A stretch of DNA of 64,000 bases from Xiphias gladius. Lineage: Eukaryota; Chordata; Actinopteri; Istiophoriformes; Xiphiidae. The position numbers were made by a program, and so were the translations under genes. How positions within the stretch are numbered: the stretch's first letter is position 1; each line of letters begins with the position of its first letter. The notes beneath the pieces were generated by a model. The model was given only the letters and a program-made list of their open reading frames with translations. It did no database searches and was not told the origin of the DNA. Below, one piece after another: positions 27,401 through 39,549 of this stretch. Where the stretch lies: the NCBI RefSeq assembly GCF_016859285.1, contig NC_053412.1:4894289-4958288 (forward strand). The letters run 5' to 3'.

Positions 27401-30400
27401 CATCAAGACGCACTATATTTTCCCCGGTCTGGAGCCCATGCTGTGATGGCTCTTATAAAATTACCACAGATTTACGTCTGAATACCCGAAAAATTAGACA
27501 TAACAAAAATTATTACCGTGGTTGTACTGACGACGATGGCTGTAACAAACACATTTGAAAGAGTTGTTCTGGCAGTCACAGCTCCAAGTGTCAGAGATTA
27601 AGTAAACCATTTAATCCATCTCTCTGTCACAGTGAGATGGATTAAATGGTAGTAATTTTCTGCGCTTTTCAATGCCTCACGCCTTTTCCTCCCAGCAGAG
27701 GCCAGCTCTCTGATTGGCTCCTGAAGCGGGACAGCCACCCAATCATGGAGCTCAGCTACTTGGAGGTGGGGCTGGGCTCTCAGAGCATCCACATGGAGTT
27801 TGGAGACGGGGGCGTGGCCTACACCCTCCTCGTGAGGGACAGTTTACGTTGCAAACGCTTCTTTGGCCTGTTGACAGGTAAGAGGAAACACTGCCAAGTA
27901 CGAGCAAAATGGAAAATGGTTTCTGTTTAACGTATGGAAAAGTCACTTAAAAGGAAGTTTTATCTTTGTGACTAGTCAGGGTGAGAAACTCACTGATCCT
28001 GTTCTCTCTGTACTTAATGGTTTCACCACTTTCAGGGAAGACGCCACAAAATAAAGCGAGGACTAATGTGAATTTTCAGAAAAGTAGTAGAGTACTGTTG
28101 AATCCCTGAGGCAGGTATTGGAACAACATGTTCCATTCACAGGCATTGTGCCACAGACTGAGAAACCCAACCTACTCCCTCACAAACTAATACTATACCA
28201 TATGTGAGCTATGTGACGCAAATTTATGCCCCGTCCCCCTCGGTATTGGGTTCACAAAGACCGAGTACATCCTGCTCAGACCAGCTTGTATGCAGGGGAG
28301 GACCAGAGGCTGAGAAAAAAAAAACTTTTATTAGATGGGGGCTCCTGCTTGGGTTTGGAATGTCTGGGAAAATATGGAAAATTAATTTGACAATTTCCAG
28401 CCCCTAAACGTTTGGAGAAAAAAGGGACTTGGCATGCATGGAAAAGTATTGATGCTCAGGTTGGGTACACATAATTCCACGCTTTTTTGGAAATTTGTAA
28501 TAGAGAATGTTACGTATGAAAGTATTTTCCCATAATTAGTGTTTCATATTACCAGTTTCACGGTAGAGGATACTGAACGCAGGCAAAAACTCAGTCAGGA
28601 GACAAGAAGAGCAGTCCACATTTTTCCACAACCCTCTGCCTTCGGCTGCTGCCTGACAGCATTTCTGTCCAGCTTTCACTCATACACAGTCAAGTGAGAT
28701 CATTAAGGAAGTGTCTGAAACAGTTTAACATTTGCTGTTCACATTTGCAGTGTTGCATGTACGCACTTAAACTCTCTTATACAGTTGTTGTTGTTTTTTT
28801 AAATGTCTTTTTAGTTCTTAGAGTCTTTAGTCTTTAATTTTTTCTTTGTTTTAAGAGGGCCGCATAAAAACATTGCTACAACAATAAATACAAACAATGG
28901 ACTCACAGCTGCCACACATTACAAAGGACTATAGACAGGATGCACTTATGCTATCAAATTTTTTTTTTAAAAAGCTCTAAATGTAGAAGCAATTGCATTG
29001 ACCAAGAGTGCTGTTGTCCAGATCCTTTAAAACTAATTTAACAAAAGTAATCCCATCTGTCAATTTCAAGTCGTCTCTGCATCGTTGCGGGAGGAAGCAG
29101 ACATGTATTTGGAAGCTTTTTTGAAAATCCTACCCCTTCCTTTTCCCAAAGTACATGAATGAAGGAGAAAGTGCAGTTTCATAAGCGTGACTCAAAACCT
29201 TGTGGGTTTGAACCTCTCCTCTAGCATCAAGCGACATTTCTAGATACATATTACACCTTTTCAAACACATACTCCGCTTCTCGTTCTTTTCATCTCTCTT
29301 CCTCTGTCTCTAGCTTTCCTTGTGTCCTCTGAGGGCTCTTTCTTTCTGTCCAAATTCACAAACAGCGCATTTACTGGGTTGTATTCTTCGTGGCTGGAAG
29401 GGATTCCGGATTTCTTTCAGCAAGACCACAGAGTTTGTTAAAAATAATATTTTAATGTAACCTTCCAGGTGCATCCAAAAAAAATGCATGAAAATCTGAT
29501 GTTTTTGTTGGAGATATAAGTGTTTAAGTACCAAATACCTACACATAAAGTATATGATTCTTACATTTACTTTGATTCTTGAAGATGAAGATAACTAAAC
29601 TGCTATTAAGCAAAACTTTGTTTTCCTAATGCCAAATTAATCCCAAAACAGCTGTTGTAATATTTTCTCAGAGGGATTACAGAAAATCTTAACAGTAACA
29701 AACCCTTTCTATTGTCCAAGCTGACTCCCATCATATGGACGAAGTTGAAAACCACAACTGGAATGATGAGGGACTCACTGGCTGGAAGAAAGAGAGAGGA
29801 TGTGGTTATAACTGGGACAGTTTTCAGCAGCTCAAAGCTTCTTGCTCTAACCGAGTCTGAAACAATTTTATTGAAACATGAGAGATAACACGAGGCCTCT
29901 GGAATCTGCAGCCAAAAGAGACAAAATGGAATCTTGTCAGGACTTTGTGTTGCTGATCTTCTGTTTTTGTTGACCAGTTGTTTTCTCTCACCTAGAGGAA
30001 GACTTCACTTTTTATTGTTGTACTCAAACTGTGTGTTCCAGGGGATTTGGTAATAGTGATGGACGCATTACCCCAACATGGTTATACTGTAGTTTGCAGT
30101 ATTAGCGTGAGAGAAAATGGTTTAGGGGGAAATGCACCTTTTAGCTGTGGCTTCGGAAATCGGAAACCAAGATTTTAAATTTTTACTTATTGCCTGTATC
30201 AGCTATCCACCATATCAAACAGTGGTACAGTATTGGATTTCATATGAAAAACCATCAGGATCATGGGTGTTGGCAGCCAAAGAGTCTGGGGCTGAAACAA
30301 GAGTAAATAGGAATATTGACATAGACCAGAGCATCAGCCAGTGCAAGTCCATCTATTGCAGACTTGGTTCCTAACACACTTGGTCCATCCGCTTACTTGT

Positions 30401-33400
30401 GATGGCAATCTTTGATGGCACCTCACCGAAACCTACCTTGTTAACAGTCCATTTAATCTTGTAGTTAGTCTGACACTCACTGTTTCTCCTCAAACATCTG
30501 AAAATGTTCTGCCAGCAGTATGGGAGGCTTTGACTCGAGCCCAGTGCAGATTTTTATGAAAGCGATCGAGCCATCAGCCATTTTTGTCCAGAATATTTTG
30601 AGGCAAACTGACGCTCACCACTGGCTTTTTACTGAACATTTTACCGAATTAAAAAAAAATTAACTAAAGACCACGACGTTCCGACCCATGAGTACTCAGT
30701 AATCATTACTACATTATTTCATGGTTATTCAGCTCCCGTCTTCAGAGTCTGGCTTCTTTTTGACGTCAGCTACACACCTGTAAAGTTTCGTGAAGACATC
30801 GTGCACAGTTGTGACGCTGTCGCAGTGACAGACAGACAGACAGACAGAGACAGACAGACAGACAGAGACAGACACCTGCCAAAGGACTCAAAACCACCTC
30901 TGTGTTAGTTTTATGCTACACTCACAAGGTGAAAACAATACCAGCCACACTGTTGCATCTGGTAAAGATTACAAGATTAAAAACAGAAATCAATCTGATT
31001 AAAACTGACATTTTTTTTGTTGTGCAGAGTGTTTAATAACATCAGGGACATGACACAGAACAGGGCAGGAATGTTACCTTTTTCATCCAACAACAACAAT
31101 TTCTGATGAATTCCAGAGTCCACAACATTTTAACAATTCAACGGTTAAAGATTTAACAACTGTATGTAATTTTTTCTTTTTTTTTTATATTAAAGAAGAA
31201 TTGTTCAGAAGCAAAAGTGGTTGGTTGCATTAGGCTACTGGTGGGTGCTAATTTCTTACCGTGCATACAGTACGTGTGGACCACCTCTCTCCTATCCATA
31301 GGGCATCCTTGAGATGAACAAGTATGTGACAACAACAAATTAAAAACCAGCTATTCAAGGAATCAGTCAGTGCAGCACTGAACTCTTGATATGAAGCAAT
31401 GTCTGCTTGCGGCAGTCACAGGGTTCTTGGTAGTAAGTAATTTTCCGTCTCATAAAACACTGACACATTTGTGGAGGTTGCATCATTTCAATAAAAAGCT
31501 AAATGTTTTTTTTTACATAAATCTTTATCAGATGCTTATTGTTTAAAACCATCATTTTCCACATGATAGACAGTTTAGTTCTTGTATGGCTGACAAAATT
31601 AGACACTGATGCATTTGAGGAGGTTGACATATTTTTTTAAATGGGGAAAAAAAAACATTTTTGTAGTAAAACATGTTCATATTTTTCAAGGGAGGGTATC
31701 AAGAAAAGGCATAATTTTAGTATCTGCGCTGAAACACTGGTTAAATATGGGCATCATAACAATTTTGGTCAAAATCTAGCCACACCATCAGATTAAAGCC
31801 TGATGAAAGAACTATATTTTGCTGGGTGGAAAAAAAACAAAAATGAGAAAAAAACTCAACATAATAACACAATGTGGGGCTTTTTTTTTCTCATTTTCTA
31901 TGCCAATATTCATGTTCTGATCCGTTTAGGCTAATCCCGTGAGCCCTAGTGTGGATCCCAAACCCATAGGTAGGGAACCACTAAGTTTGTGCATCGGATA
32001 AGTCGTGCCTGCAGTTGTTCCACGTCTGTCTGTCTGAGACATAAAAGCAGAATTCAGATTAGTTTAATTCAGTCTCCGGCAGGGCAAATGTATGAATAGC
32101 ACTTGAACTTGTCCATTCGCACAGCTACTGATATACTCCTGGGAATACAGGAGTGTCATTTTCTTCTTGCACCTCCTTCATAAGAACGGTATTGATAAGG
32201 CAGGGTTTGTTTTGTCATAATCTTCTTTTCCTCCGCTGTTAACCCAGTATTGTCCCTATAAATCCCTTTGAAGTGCCATCCATTCAAACTTGACTGTGAA
32301 GCCACACTGCAGATATCCTCTCTGCCCGGTATTGTTGTCACACTCAATGACACGCTACAATTCGTGAATGTGAGTGTGACCCAGCGCATTGTGTTTCCCA
32401 GCGTTTTCTCACCCACCGGTTCTATGGAGCTGAAATTTTACACTTGCAACCAGAGACCTCTGGGATTTCTTATTACAGTAAGCAGAAGAAGAAGTTTCAG
32501 ATTGAGTTTGGCTTTTGTGTGTGGACCTCTTTCCGTGAATGTCTGGGTGTGACATTTTTAGGCTACTGTGCCTTCTATGTGTCCTTTACAAGTTAGAGGT
32601 GGGTTTTGGATTTCAGACTGGTGTAGTCACGTGGTTCACTGAGAATCTTTACAGACAGTTGTTTCAGTACTAGTGCGATTATAAAACTCACCTGATTACT
32701 GTGGTTTTCTGTTGTTTTTTTCCCTTCAGGAATTGTGCGTGAGATGGCTCACAAATCAGACAGCAAGCTGAAGTCCATCTCTACCACAAGACTAAACCCC
32801 CAGCACCATCTCTGGTAGGCTCCGCTCAGCCTCTGCAAGCTCACTTTGTCGCAGGAAGTGGCCATTGGATGCAGTGAGAAAAGGGCACACTTTTTTTCAT
32901 TTTAATTGTGTGGATGCTGAAAGAAGGGGTCTAGATAGTGTTGTGCGCGTTTGCATGTGTGGTTGGGAGGTGTAAGTTGAAGGGAGCTATGGCTGCTGAA
33001 GGTCAAACACTGCACATTTTCGACACAAACTTTAGATGATTACAATCGGCTTTTTTTTTTTTTTTTTTTAGACATGGTTTTTGCAAAACGGCCCTCTAAA
33101 TTTGCTGGTGAACCACATCTTAATTTGTAACATGTGTTGCGCTACAAATCCTGCAGCCTGCATGCCATGTGGTGTATTTTGTTATTACCTTGTGTAGCTG
33201 TTTCACATCTTTATTTGTATGTTTTTCTCTCTTAAACAGAAGGCAGTAGCTTTGTCTAGGTTTTCAAGGAAAAGGAAAGTGGTTGTCTTAAAGAGGGTAT
33301 TATTTCGGAGGAGGAAAGGGCTAAACTTTCCCACAAACAAGTGTAAATTGTGCAAAAAACACGCTGTGATTAATCAAGCGTTTCTCTTGTACAAACAGAC

Positions 33401-36400
33401 TTCGTAGCAGTCTGAACAACCTGGCAAAGATGCATTATCCAATTAGCAGAAGTCAAATAAACATCGACTTTCCTTTAGCCTAGAAAATAAGATGCATTTT
33501 GAGTAAGATATGCCAAGACCGGCCTTTATCATGAAGAATAGATTAGTATATCCAGGTACCAACTCTCACTAATACCTCACATCTCCTAATTTGTGATTTG
33601 TCCGCAGCCAACAGACTCCACAGCTCAGCAATCAAAAAATAAAAACAAATCAAAGCAGCCCCTTCATGTGTGTGTGAGGCTGCACAGTCTCGGAGCAGAC
33701 TTCCAGTGTTTGTGCAATCCAACTCCCATCAGCTATTATTATGTCAATTATCCCTTTTACTTCACAGTTGCTGTGAAATTCACCCCATGATGTTGAAGTG
33801 ATTCCATCTGAGAAAGCATGGTAGCACCTGCTTAGCCACAAAGCACCACAGACAGCAAGCTCATGAAAATGGTGTCTCTGCTTTTCAACAAACAGCAGCC
33901 AGTTTACAAACGATTGGAAATGTTTTTTGTTAATATATGTACATGAAATATTGTGTCAACACTTCATCTCTTTTGATGTGTAAGGCCTCTAGTGTGTGAA
34001 GACATCCAGGCAGATGTGGAGGATGGCCAGCTGCAGTTCTTCTACATTCTGGCTTTTGTCCTGCAAGGTGACATATCCTCACACTTCGTGAACTTTATTA
34101 CTCAGCCCCACTTGAGGTTTTGGGATCTTTTTGTTCTTGAAAGAAAACAAAACCAGAAAACAGAAAACAGTGCAGAATATCTCTCTGACAACAGTAGAGA
34201 GATCTGCTTTCACCTGCATTCCTCCATCTTTCTGAGTCTCATATTCAACATATTCACTTGTTTCAAGAGAGATAAGATTTCCAGACTCAGCACACCATGT
34301 ATAATGACTTCTGAAGATGCAAAGATTAGTACTGTTAGCCCTATTTACTTTCTGTGATGACACTGTCTCTACCTTCTTCCTTCCTGGATGTCTGCGTGGA
34401 TGTAGCTAAAGTTATTTTTATTATTTAATTTAGCTTACAGTCTGGAGAAAAATGTAGAATAAGCAAGATCATAAACATTAATATTAACCAGCAGTGAGGA
34501 AGCTCAGATGAAATGCCAGGAAAATATGCTAAATGGAAGAAATAGGAATGAAAAAGATTGTATTTCCTTCAAAATAAAAGCAGATTATGGCAGGAAGAGA
34601 AAAATATAGAAGAGAGGATGTGATTTGTGGGGAGCAGCTGACGGGAGGCGCCTGTCAACAATCCGTCTTGCCGTAAAATGAGGCGGAAAAATCTTGTGTT
34701 TTGACTTAATTGGCATGCATGTGGTCTCTTCGTGTGTACCCGTGCGGCAGGATGCCTCCCTGTCTGTGCTACAACAGACACATTTAAAGCCTAGGTAGCT
34801 GCAGGCTACACACAGCTGCGCACGTCCGTGGAATTTTAAGTGCCATAACTTTAGCAAGCCTAGATCTGCCTTTTCCCTCTGCCGGCTCCTCCGACGGAGC
34901 TGGAGGTTTTTGACATGAAATACAACACTGAAACTCACCTTTTACTGTTTATATTATGAACCAGATCAGAGGATAAATTCCTGACCAGGCAAACCCTATT
35001 TATTAAAGCCATATTTACTTGTTTTGTTAGGCGATGTGTCTGGGAAAAGTTAGAGACATTAGGTATTAATAACTTAATACAAAAGTTCTTACTGAAAACT
35101 TACTGACTACAAAATTAGCAGGAAAGATAGTCATTAGGAACTGACAGCATCTTGGACCATTAAACAGTATGAAACTGCTCATATTTTCATATTTCTCTCT
35201 CAGAAGACATTTGGATGCCCTTGACAGTCCTTGCAACCCGGGAAACCCTCTACCTGCTCAAAGAAGATCACCAGTGGACAAAAAGCTCCAACAGCCTGAC
35301 AGGAAATGAAAACAAAGAACCATGCAGTGGGAACGTCGCTGTTTTAGAAACACTGCCAATCAGCTGCGTGAGCTCACTCCAACTGTGGCCTTCAGATCAG
35401 TGCAGAATAGATATTAAGCTTTACGATGAGGTTAGTCCTGTTTCCTCACAAATTTTACCAAGAAGGGTGAAATATCACGATGTCAACACACTTGCTTTTG
35501 CTTTTTCTACTGTCGAAAAAAGTATTTATGTCCAGCTACCACTCATCCTCCGGTTGATTCCAGACAGGGCCCTTTTTATTGCCTATAACCCCTTGGCTTC
35601 TGACAGCTTATCAGCCAATAAAAACACCGTGGAATAGAAGGTCCATGCTTTAAGAAAACATAAAACTCAAATTCTATCTTAGGTGAGAAGCTGCAAAGAG
35701 AGGCCATAAAAACTGGCATCACATTTTAAGGGAAACATGGCTCAATTCCCGATCCTGTAGATAAATCCAGCATGAACAGTGAGATAATGATAACAGACTG
35801 ATGAAGCAACAAAAAAAACCAGGAGTTTGTTCACAGAGAGAATCACACATATGTCATCAAACTTTTTTAAGGAAATTCTCTACTACAGGTAACACAAAAG
35901 CAGCAATAATGAGCATTTCCATGTATTCCATGGTATTTGAGTAGTGTTCTGTTTGCTCAGTTGGCCAAGCTGTTTTCGTTTAAATAGACCCCGGGATGTT
36001 TGTATCATCTCTCTTCCGTCATGCCTTTGTCTCAGCTGTGAGCTCCAGAGTAAAACCAAAACTGTAAAAACAGGTATTTATCAAGCCAAGTTTTGTGTTG
36101 ATTTGTCCCACATGTGTAGACACTCATTGCAGTAGACCACATAGCTGACGGACTCCCCTGATTCTTTGGTCTTTTCACCACGATCTGCGCTTAATTTGTT
36201 TACTTAACACTACAAAGAAGAATTTCACTGGAATCGAACACAGTCTAGTTCTGTTTGATGTAAGGACATGATCCAGGGTCAGATCAATATATTGTTAACT
36301 ACAGCAAGTGTGTTGGGAGGCCGCACAGTGTTGACCAAACTTCATATCGTGTTGTTTTTGATGATAGTTACAACTGCATTATCAGTTTAAATCTGCAAAC

Positions 36401-36659
36401 ACTGCTTTCCCTCATTCAGCAAGCAACCTGTTGCAGTTTGCAGCATTGTCAAGCCGAATTTTCTCGCGATTCACAGCTTTAATTTTAATGGTTTCTCGTG
36501 TTGTGTTTCCTCTCGCAGACTGTGAAACAGGAGAAGACGTGGTGTGTGCGCTCGGAGAGCACTGAGCTCCTCCAGGGTCTGCTGGCCTGGGTCAGAGCGC
36601 AGTGGGAGACCATGTTCGGAGTAAAGCTGCACACAAGCCTGCAAGACAAAGCAGCATAA
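13534..36659 (+). CDS. stk11ip: STK11-interacting protein (LKB1-interacting protein 1), complete
   Basis: Twenty-five coding exons join in frame to 1,218 residues, ending in TAA at 36657-36659. The human protein is near 1,090 residues. The order is an N-terminal leucine-rich repeat region, a Ser/acidic linker, a PH-like segment, a split CxxC...CxxC zinc ribbon, and a C-terminal region carrying two more PH-like blocks. Diagnostic matches to the human protein, from memory, include [42 protein letters not shown], CPx[19 protein letters not shown] and LYDE. The family binds the tumour-suppressor kinase LKB1 (STK11) and has been described as a lysosomal mTORC1 substrate affecting acidification and autophagy. 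Every intron obeys GT...AG and all phases agree, so the model is intact with no frameshift. Exon coordinates are given in the block entries below. The start is the only ATG after the acceptor, and MAVSHTGQ... aligns with the family N-terminus. Confidence 0.95.
17576..18781 (+). other. stk11ip: stk11ip exons 11-13: Ser/Pro/acidic linker
   Basis: Exons: 17576-17743, 17971-18052, 18272-18781 (residues 330-582). The conserved basic-serine block [12 protein letters not shown] sits in exon 12 and [15 protein letters not shown] in exon 13. The rest of exon 13 is low-complexity, rich in Ser, Pro, Thr and Glu, and ends in a run of eight acidic residues. This probably disordered region is the likeliest place for regulatory phosphorylation. 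A second strong donor inside exon 13 is discussed in the findings. Confidence 0.85.
19965..19988. repeat. (GT)n microsatellite in stk11ip intron 14
   Basis: Twelve GT units, about 140 bp upstream of the exon 15 acceptor. Confidence 0.85.
22490..22528. repeat. T/A-rich tract before stk11ip exon 17
   Basis: A degenerate (TTTA)n run merges into the pyrimidine tract of the exon 17 acceptor (TTTTTTGCAG). It probably serves as the polypyrimidine tract. Confidence 0.7.
23565..23745 (+). repeat. Family A MITE-like element, copy 2 (truncated)
   Basis: Within stk11ip intron 18. Contains AAAATGTCAGAAAACAG, CAGAGCCAAAGGGGATGTC and CAACAATCCAAGACC, aligning to the element at 46530-46915. The terminal parts are degraded. 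Confidence 0.6.
24403..24487. repeat. (TG)n microsatellite with CG interruptions
   Basis: About 85 bp of TG/CG alternating purine-pyrimidine sequence in stk11ip intron 18. The reverse strand reads as His/Thr-rich open frames that are artefacts of the repeat. Confidence 0.9.
25218..25402 (-). repeat. Family B dispersed element in stk11ip intron 19
   Basis: Bounded by inverted ends, TAAAGGAATAGTTCC at the left and GAAACTGTTCCTTTA at the right. Read on the minus strand it gives the familiar teleost repeat order: GGAACAGTTT, CTTGCAGAGAGTTGGATG, ACTCTCATGTCT, GTGAAGCTAC and GGTTAGCTTA. A second, longer copy lies at 55437-55735. The element is short and has no coding capacity, consistent with a MITE. 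Confidence 0.6.
30826..30875. repeat. (GACA)n microsatellite
   Basis: Tetranucleotide GACA repeat with two GAGACA interruptions, in the 4.85 kb stk11ip intron 21. Confidence 0.9.
33052..33070. repeat. Poly-T run in stk11ip intron 22
   Basis: About 19 T. It is not next to an exon. Confidence 0.8.
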
Positions 36660-38291
36660 TGGGGGAAGGCATGAAAAAAGAAGAAAGTTACAGACTCTGT
36701 GTGTGTGTGTGTGTGCGTGTGAACCCGCGCGCCCCTGCGTGTTTTGTGAGCATGAATCTGCATGTTGGTACCGGGGAAATGTTTAGTGAGCTGGGAGCAA
36801 GTGTGTCGTTATTCTCTATCTGCGCAGTCTGCACTCAGTCCGGTCCCATTACTCTCATTGCTTTCAACGTCTTTTAAACCGAGAACTTGGAAATGATTGC
36901 ACTCATTCATGTGGTACACAAGCCCATAAAAGCACTGGTTGCATAATTTTTCCTCCAGATACCATCCCACCCAACTTTTCTACAGCCGAAATGGAGTGTG
37001 CCTTGTTTCTTTTGAAGCTGCCACATTTCTTATTGAAATGCACCTTAATGCATCTCGTATTGTTCCTCATTCTTTGTAGCATCGGGCTGATTTGGAGCAG
37101 GTCTGGGGGTTTGGAACTGAGAGAGCAGTAAGTTGGGAAGAAATGGTTGTGTCTGTGAATTTTTAGGGGAGCTGAGCTTCGAATACACCCCGCGTTAAGC
37201 TGCACAAAGTCTTTCCTCGCCATCTTAGGGTGCAGTGAGTTGTGATATCACGCGCTCAACACGAGGCCGGGGCTGCTTCTGAAAGGCCAAGGCTCAAGCC
37301 CGTCGTGGAGGGTCATTTCCACCCAATTAGGGTCTCATGATGTGTCTCTTCACTGGGTTATGTGAAAAGATGAACGGAAGCTGTTCTTTCCTTCAAAACG
37401 AAGTAACAGATGTTCATTTTTTAATGATTGTTAAATGCAACTGGGGAGTATTTTTGTTTATTTTCGGATGGACTGTGTGGAGAAAATATGTTATTGTCAT
37501 CACTCGACAAGTGCATTACATCTCAACTAAATCCTCACATCTGTTTAGTTTATATATTAGTCAAATGTGATACAGAGCTGCTGCACCTGTGTGCATTATG
37601 CATGTAGCCACTGTGATGTGAAACTGTGCATACTATCATCATGTACAGATGCAGTAGAGGTCAAGATGAACTCAGCACTGTTAACTTAGATTAACCAGTA
37701 TAACTTAATTTATTTCCTTATCATTTATTTCATCGTGGGTTAAGTCAGAAAAGTCTTTTATTTTTGTATTAATATGAAGAAAAAAACATCTGATGTATGA
37801 TGTGTGTAATTCAGTATAAAAGTCATGTGTTCGTTTGTGTTTCATGGGGTTTTTGTTTTTGTTTTCACAGTCAGACATTTCAAACAGAGAAAGAGAGACA
37901 CTTTTGTTTTTTTAAACTTTGCTTTCTCACGTCACAACCACAGCAATTGCAAGTCTCCAAAAAAGTATGTCTCAACAAAAATGGTTTGTTTCCCGCGTAC
38001 AGAACTGAGAGACACTACAGACTGTCGTCCATGTAAACAAAAGTACGTGTGGTCGTACGTAAGAAAGGCTGTTCATATGAATTACTGTTAATCCCATTGA
38101 TACCATCCTGATGCAAACCACAAAAATTGACTCACCAGATATTTAGCGAACCTGGATAAGCTGTAGCCGTAACACAGAGGAGCAAAGGCACAAAAACCTG
38201 AAGCGCTATGATGATTCTTTCCATGACCTCCGACCCCAATTTAATTAGCAGAGGTTTTGCAGTTCGTTGGTCTATTTTGCTATTTTCCCAG
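36660..38291 (+). other. stk11ip 3' flank
   Basis: Presumed 3' UTR followed by spacer. I could not find a canonical AATAAA in the first kilobase. A TATAAA near 37815 followed by a GT-rich stretch is the best variant signal I see, and it is weak. No coding exon is recognised. Confidence 0.35.
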
Positions 38292-39549
38292 GCCACCGAG
38301 CAGGACTGGGAAAACGAGAGAGATGTTGAAACATCACCTGAAGAAACCTGTCAGATTTTCGTCAGCGCTGTAGAGAATTACTTGCGTCTGACTTCATCGA
38401 CAGGTGACCGGGGCCGTGCGGCCATTTTCGGTTTCTGGCAAGCATGCTTGACGCAAGTGGTAGGTGGTTTCCGGTCAAGAATACTCTCTCCACAAAGACG
38501 ACTAGCTGTTCAAGAAAATGGCTCTCGTTCTTAAATTTATCCTGTTTATACGTTCAAATACAACCCTGTTGAAATTTGTGAATTCTGTCATCTTAACTGC
38601 TCCCACAGTTTACTTTTCCCAATGGTTTGATTCCTTCATTGGTGCTTTATAAACCTTTTGTCTTCACGAGCCATTTCAACTTTATTGTGTCTGTTTAATC
38701 ATTACTATATGTCTGGCAGCAGTTGAAGGCAGCAGCAGTGAAGGAATGCTAAAAAAGCAGCAGAAGTCGTCATGAATGTTTGTTTATTGGTTCAAACTTG
38801 TGGCCTTTTCACCCAGCGTTCCTTATGGCCACTCAACACCAACCCGCCAATCCCATCCCTCGGAGCGAAGCTGGAATTGAGTCCAAGCTCAGCTGTGCGA
38901 AAGGTATGTTAACCAGTTTCACAGTGTAAATATTTCCTCAGCCACTGGTGCTGTACATGTGCTGTGCACATGCTTGGTGGAGACCTGGATCGGCTTCTGT
39001 TCTACCCGCATGGCAGACAAACCCCTGATTCCCAAACCACTGAGCAGAAGTGGGCTTACACAACAAATAACACTTGACTACTCACTGCGTCTTCAAGCAT
39101 CTTGTTTTTTTATGTTCTCTGCATGAATCCAATACACACTATAAAAATAAAAATAAAAACGCCTTTTTTAATGGCCGATTCTCTTTCTCGCTTTTCGCCT
39201 CTTGTCGCTGCAAAAAGAAGGTCAAAGGTCAGGCGCAGGACATCACCCGTGGAGCCGACGCGGATGCGGTGTCTTGCTCAAAGACGCTTCTTCAGCTTGC
39301 TGCCTGAAGAAGGTTTGAACCTTTAAAATCGCCTCTGTGTTCTGTTGACACATTGCAGCTCATTCATGGCGCACAAATCCAAGAGAATCAATGGAATTAA
39401 AGGATGAGCGCAGGAAGATTTGGCAAAGCGTTCATAATAAGAACTCATCCGTCACAGCTGCAGCTCCACCAGTTGGGATTGGGATTTTAGGATTGCATTT
39501 GGCGCATATGTCAACAGTTGAGTATTTGAGTTGGAATCAAATAGTATAG
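38292..39549 (+). CDS. Candidate unknown gene, three phase-matched exon-like segments
   Basis: I do not recognise this product. Segment 1, 38292-38403, follows TTTTCCCAG and ends at CAG|GTGACC. Read from GCC it encodes an acidic, helix-prone peptide (...SPEETCQIFVSAVENYLRL...) and leaves in phase 1. Segment 2, 38817-38903, follows TTCACCCAG, enters in phase 1, encodes FLMATQHQPANPIPRSE..., and leaves in phase 1 at AAG|GTATG. Segment 3 begins at 39359 after TTGACACATTGCAG, enters in phase 1, reads HSWRTNPRE...ERRKIWQSV... and stops at TAG 39547-39549. No start exon or signal peptide was found upstream. The frame agreement may be chance, since three short segments can match by accident. It lies between stk11ip and the connexin on the same strand. 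Confidence 0.25.

Larger units (their letters stand above)
22807..36659 (+). other. stk11ip: stk11ip exons 18-25: C-terminal PH-like region
   Basis: Exons: 22807-23059, 25046-25155, 26581-26678, 27696-27877 (or from 27699), 32730-32814, 33985-34067, 35204-35430, 36519-36659. Exons 19-21 encode [13 protein letters not shown]...[14 protein letters not shown]...[12 protein letters not shown], a PH-like block. Exons 23-25 encode a second one ([12 protein letters not shown]...[13 protein letters not shown]...LYDE...[13 protein letters not shown]). The acceptor of exon 23 (TGATGTGTAAG) has a weak pyrimidine tract. The intron from 27878 to 32729 is by far the largest. Confidence 0.85.

Noticed and set aside
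29160..29225. tRNA-like T-arm (GTGGGTTTGAACCTC)
   Set aside because: No acceptor stem, D-arm or anticodon arm can be drawn around it.
39217..39290. Alternative third exon for the candidate gene, after GCAAAAAG
   Set aside because: Poor pyrimidine tract before the acceptor; the acceptor at 39358 is better and also keeps the frame.
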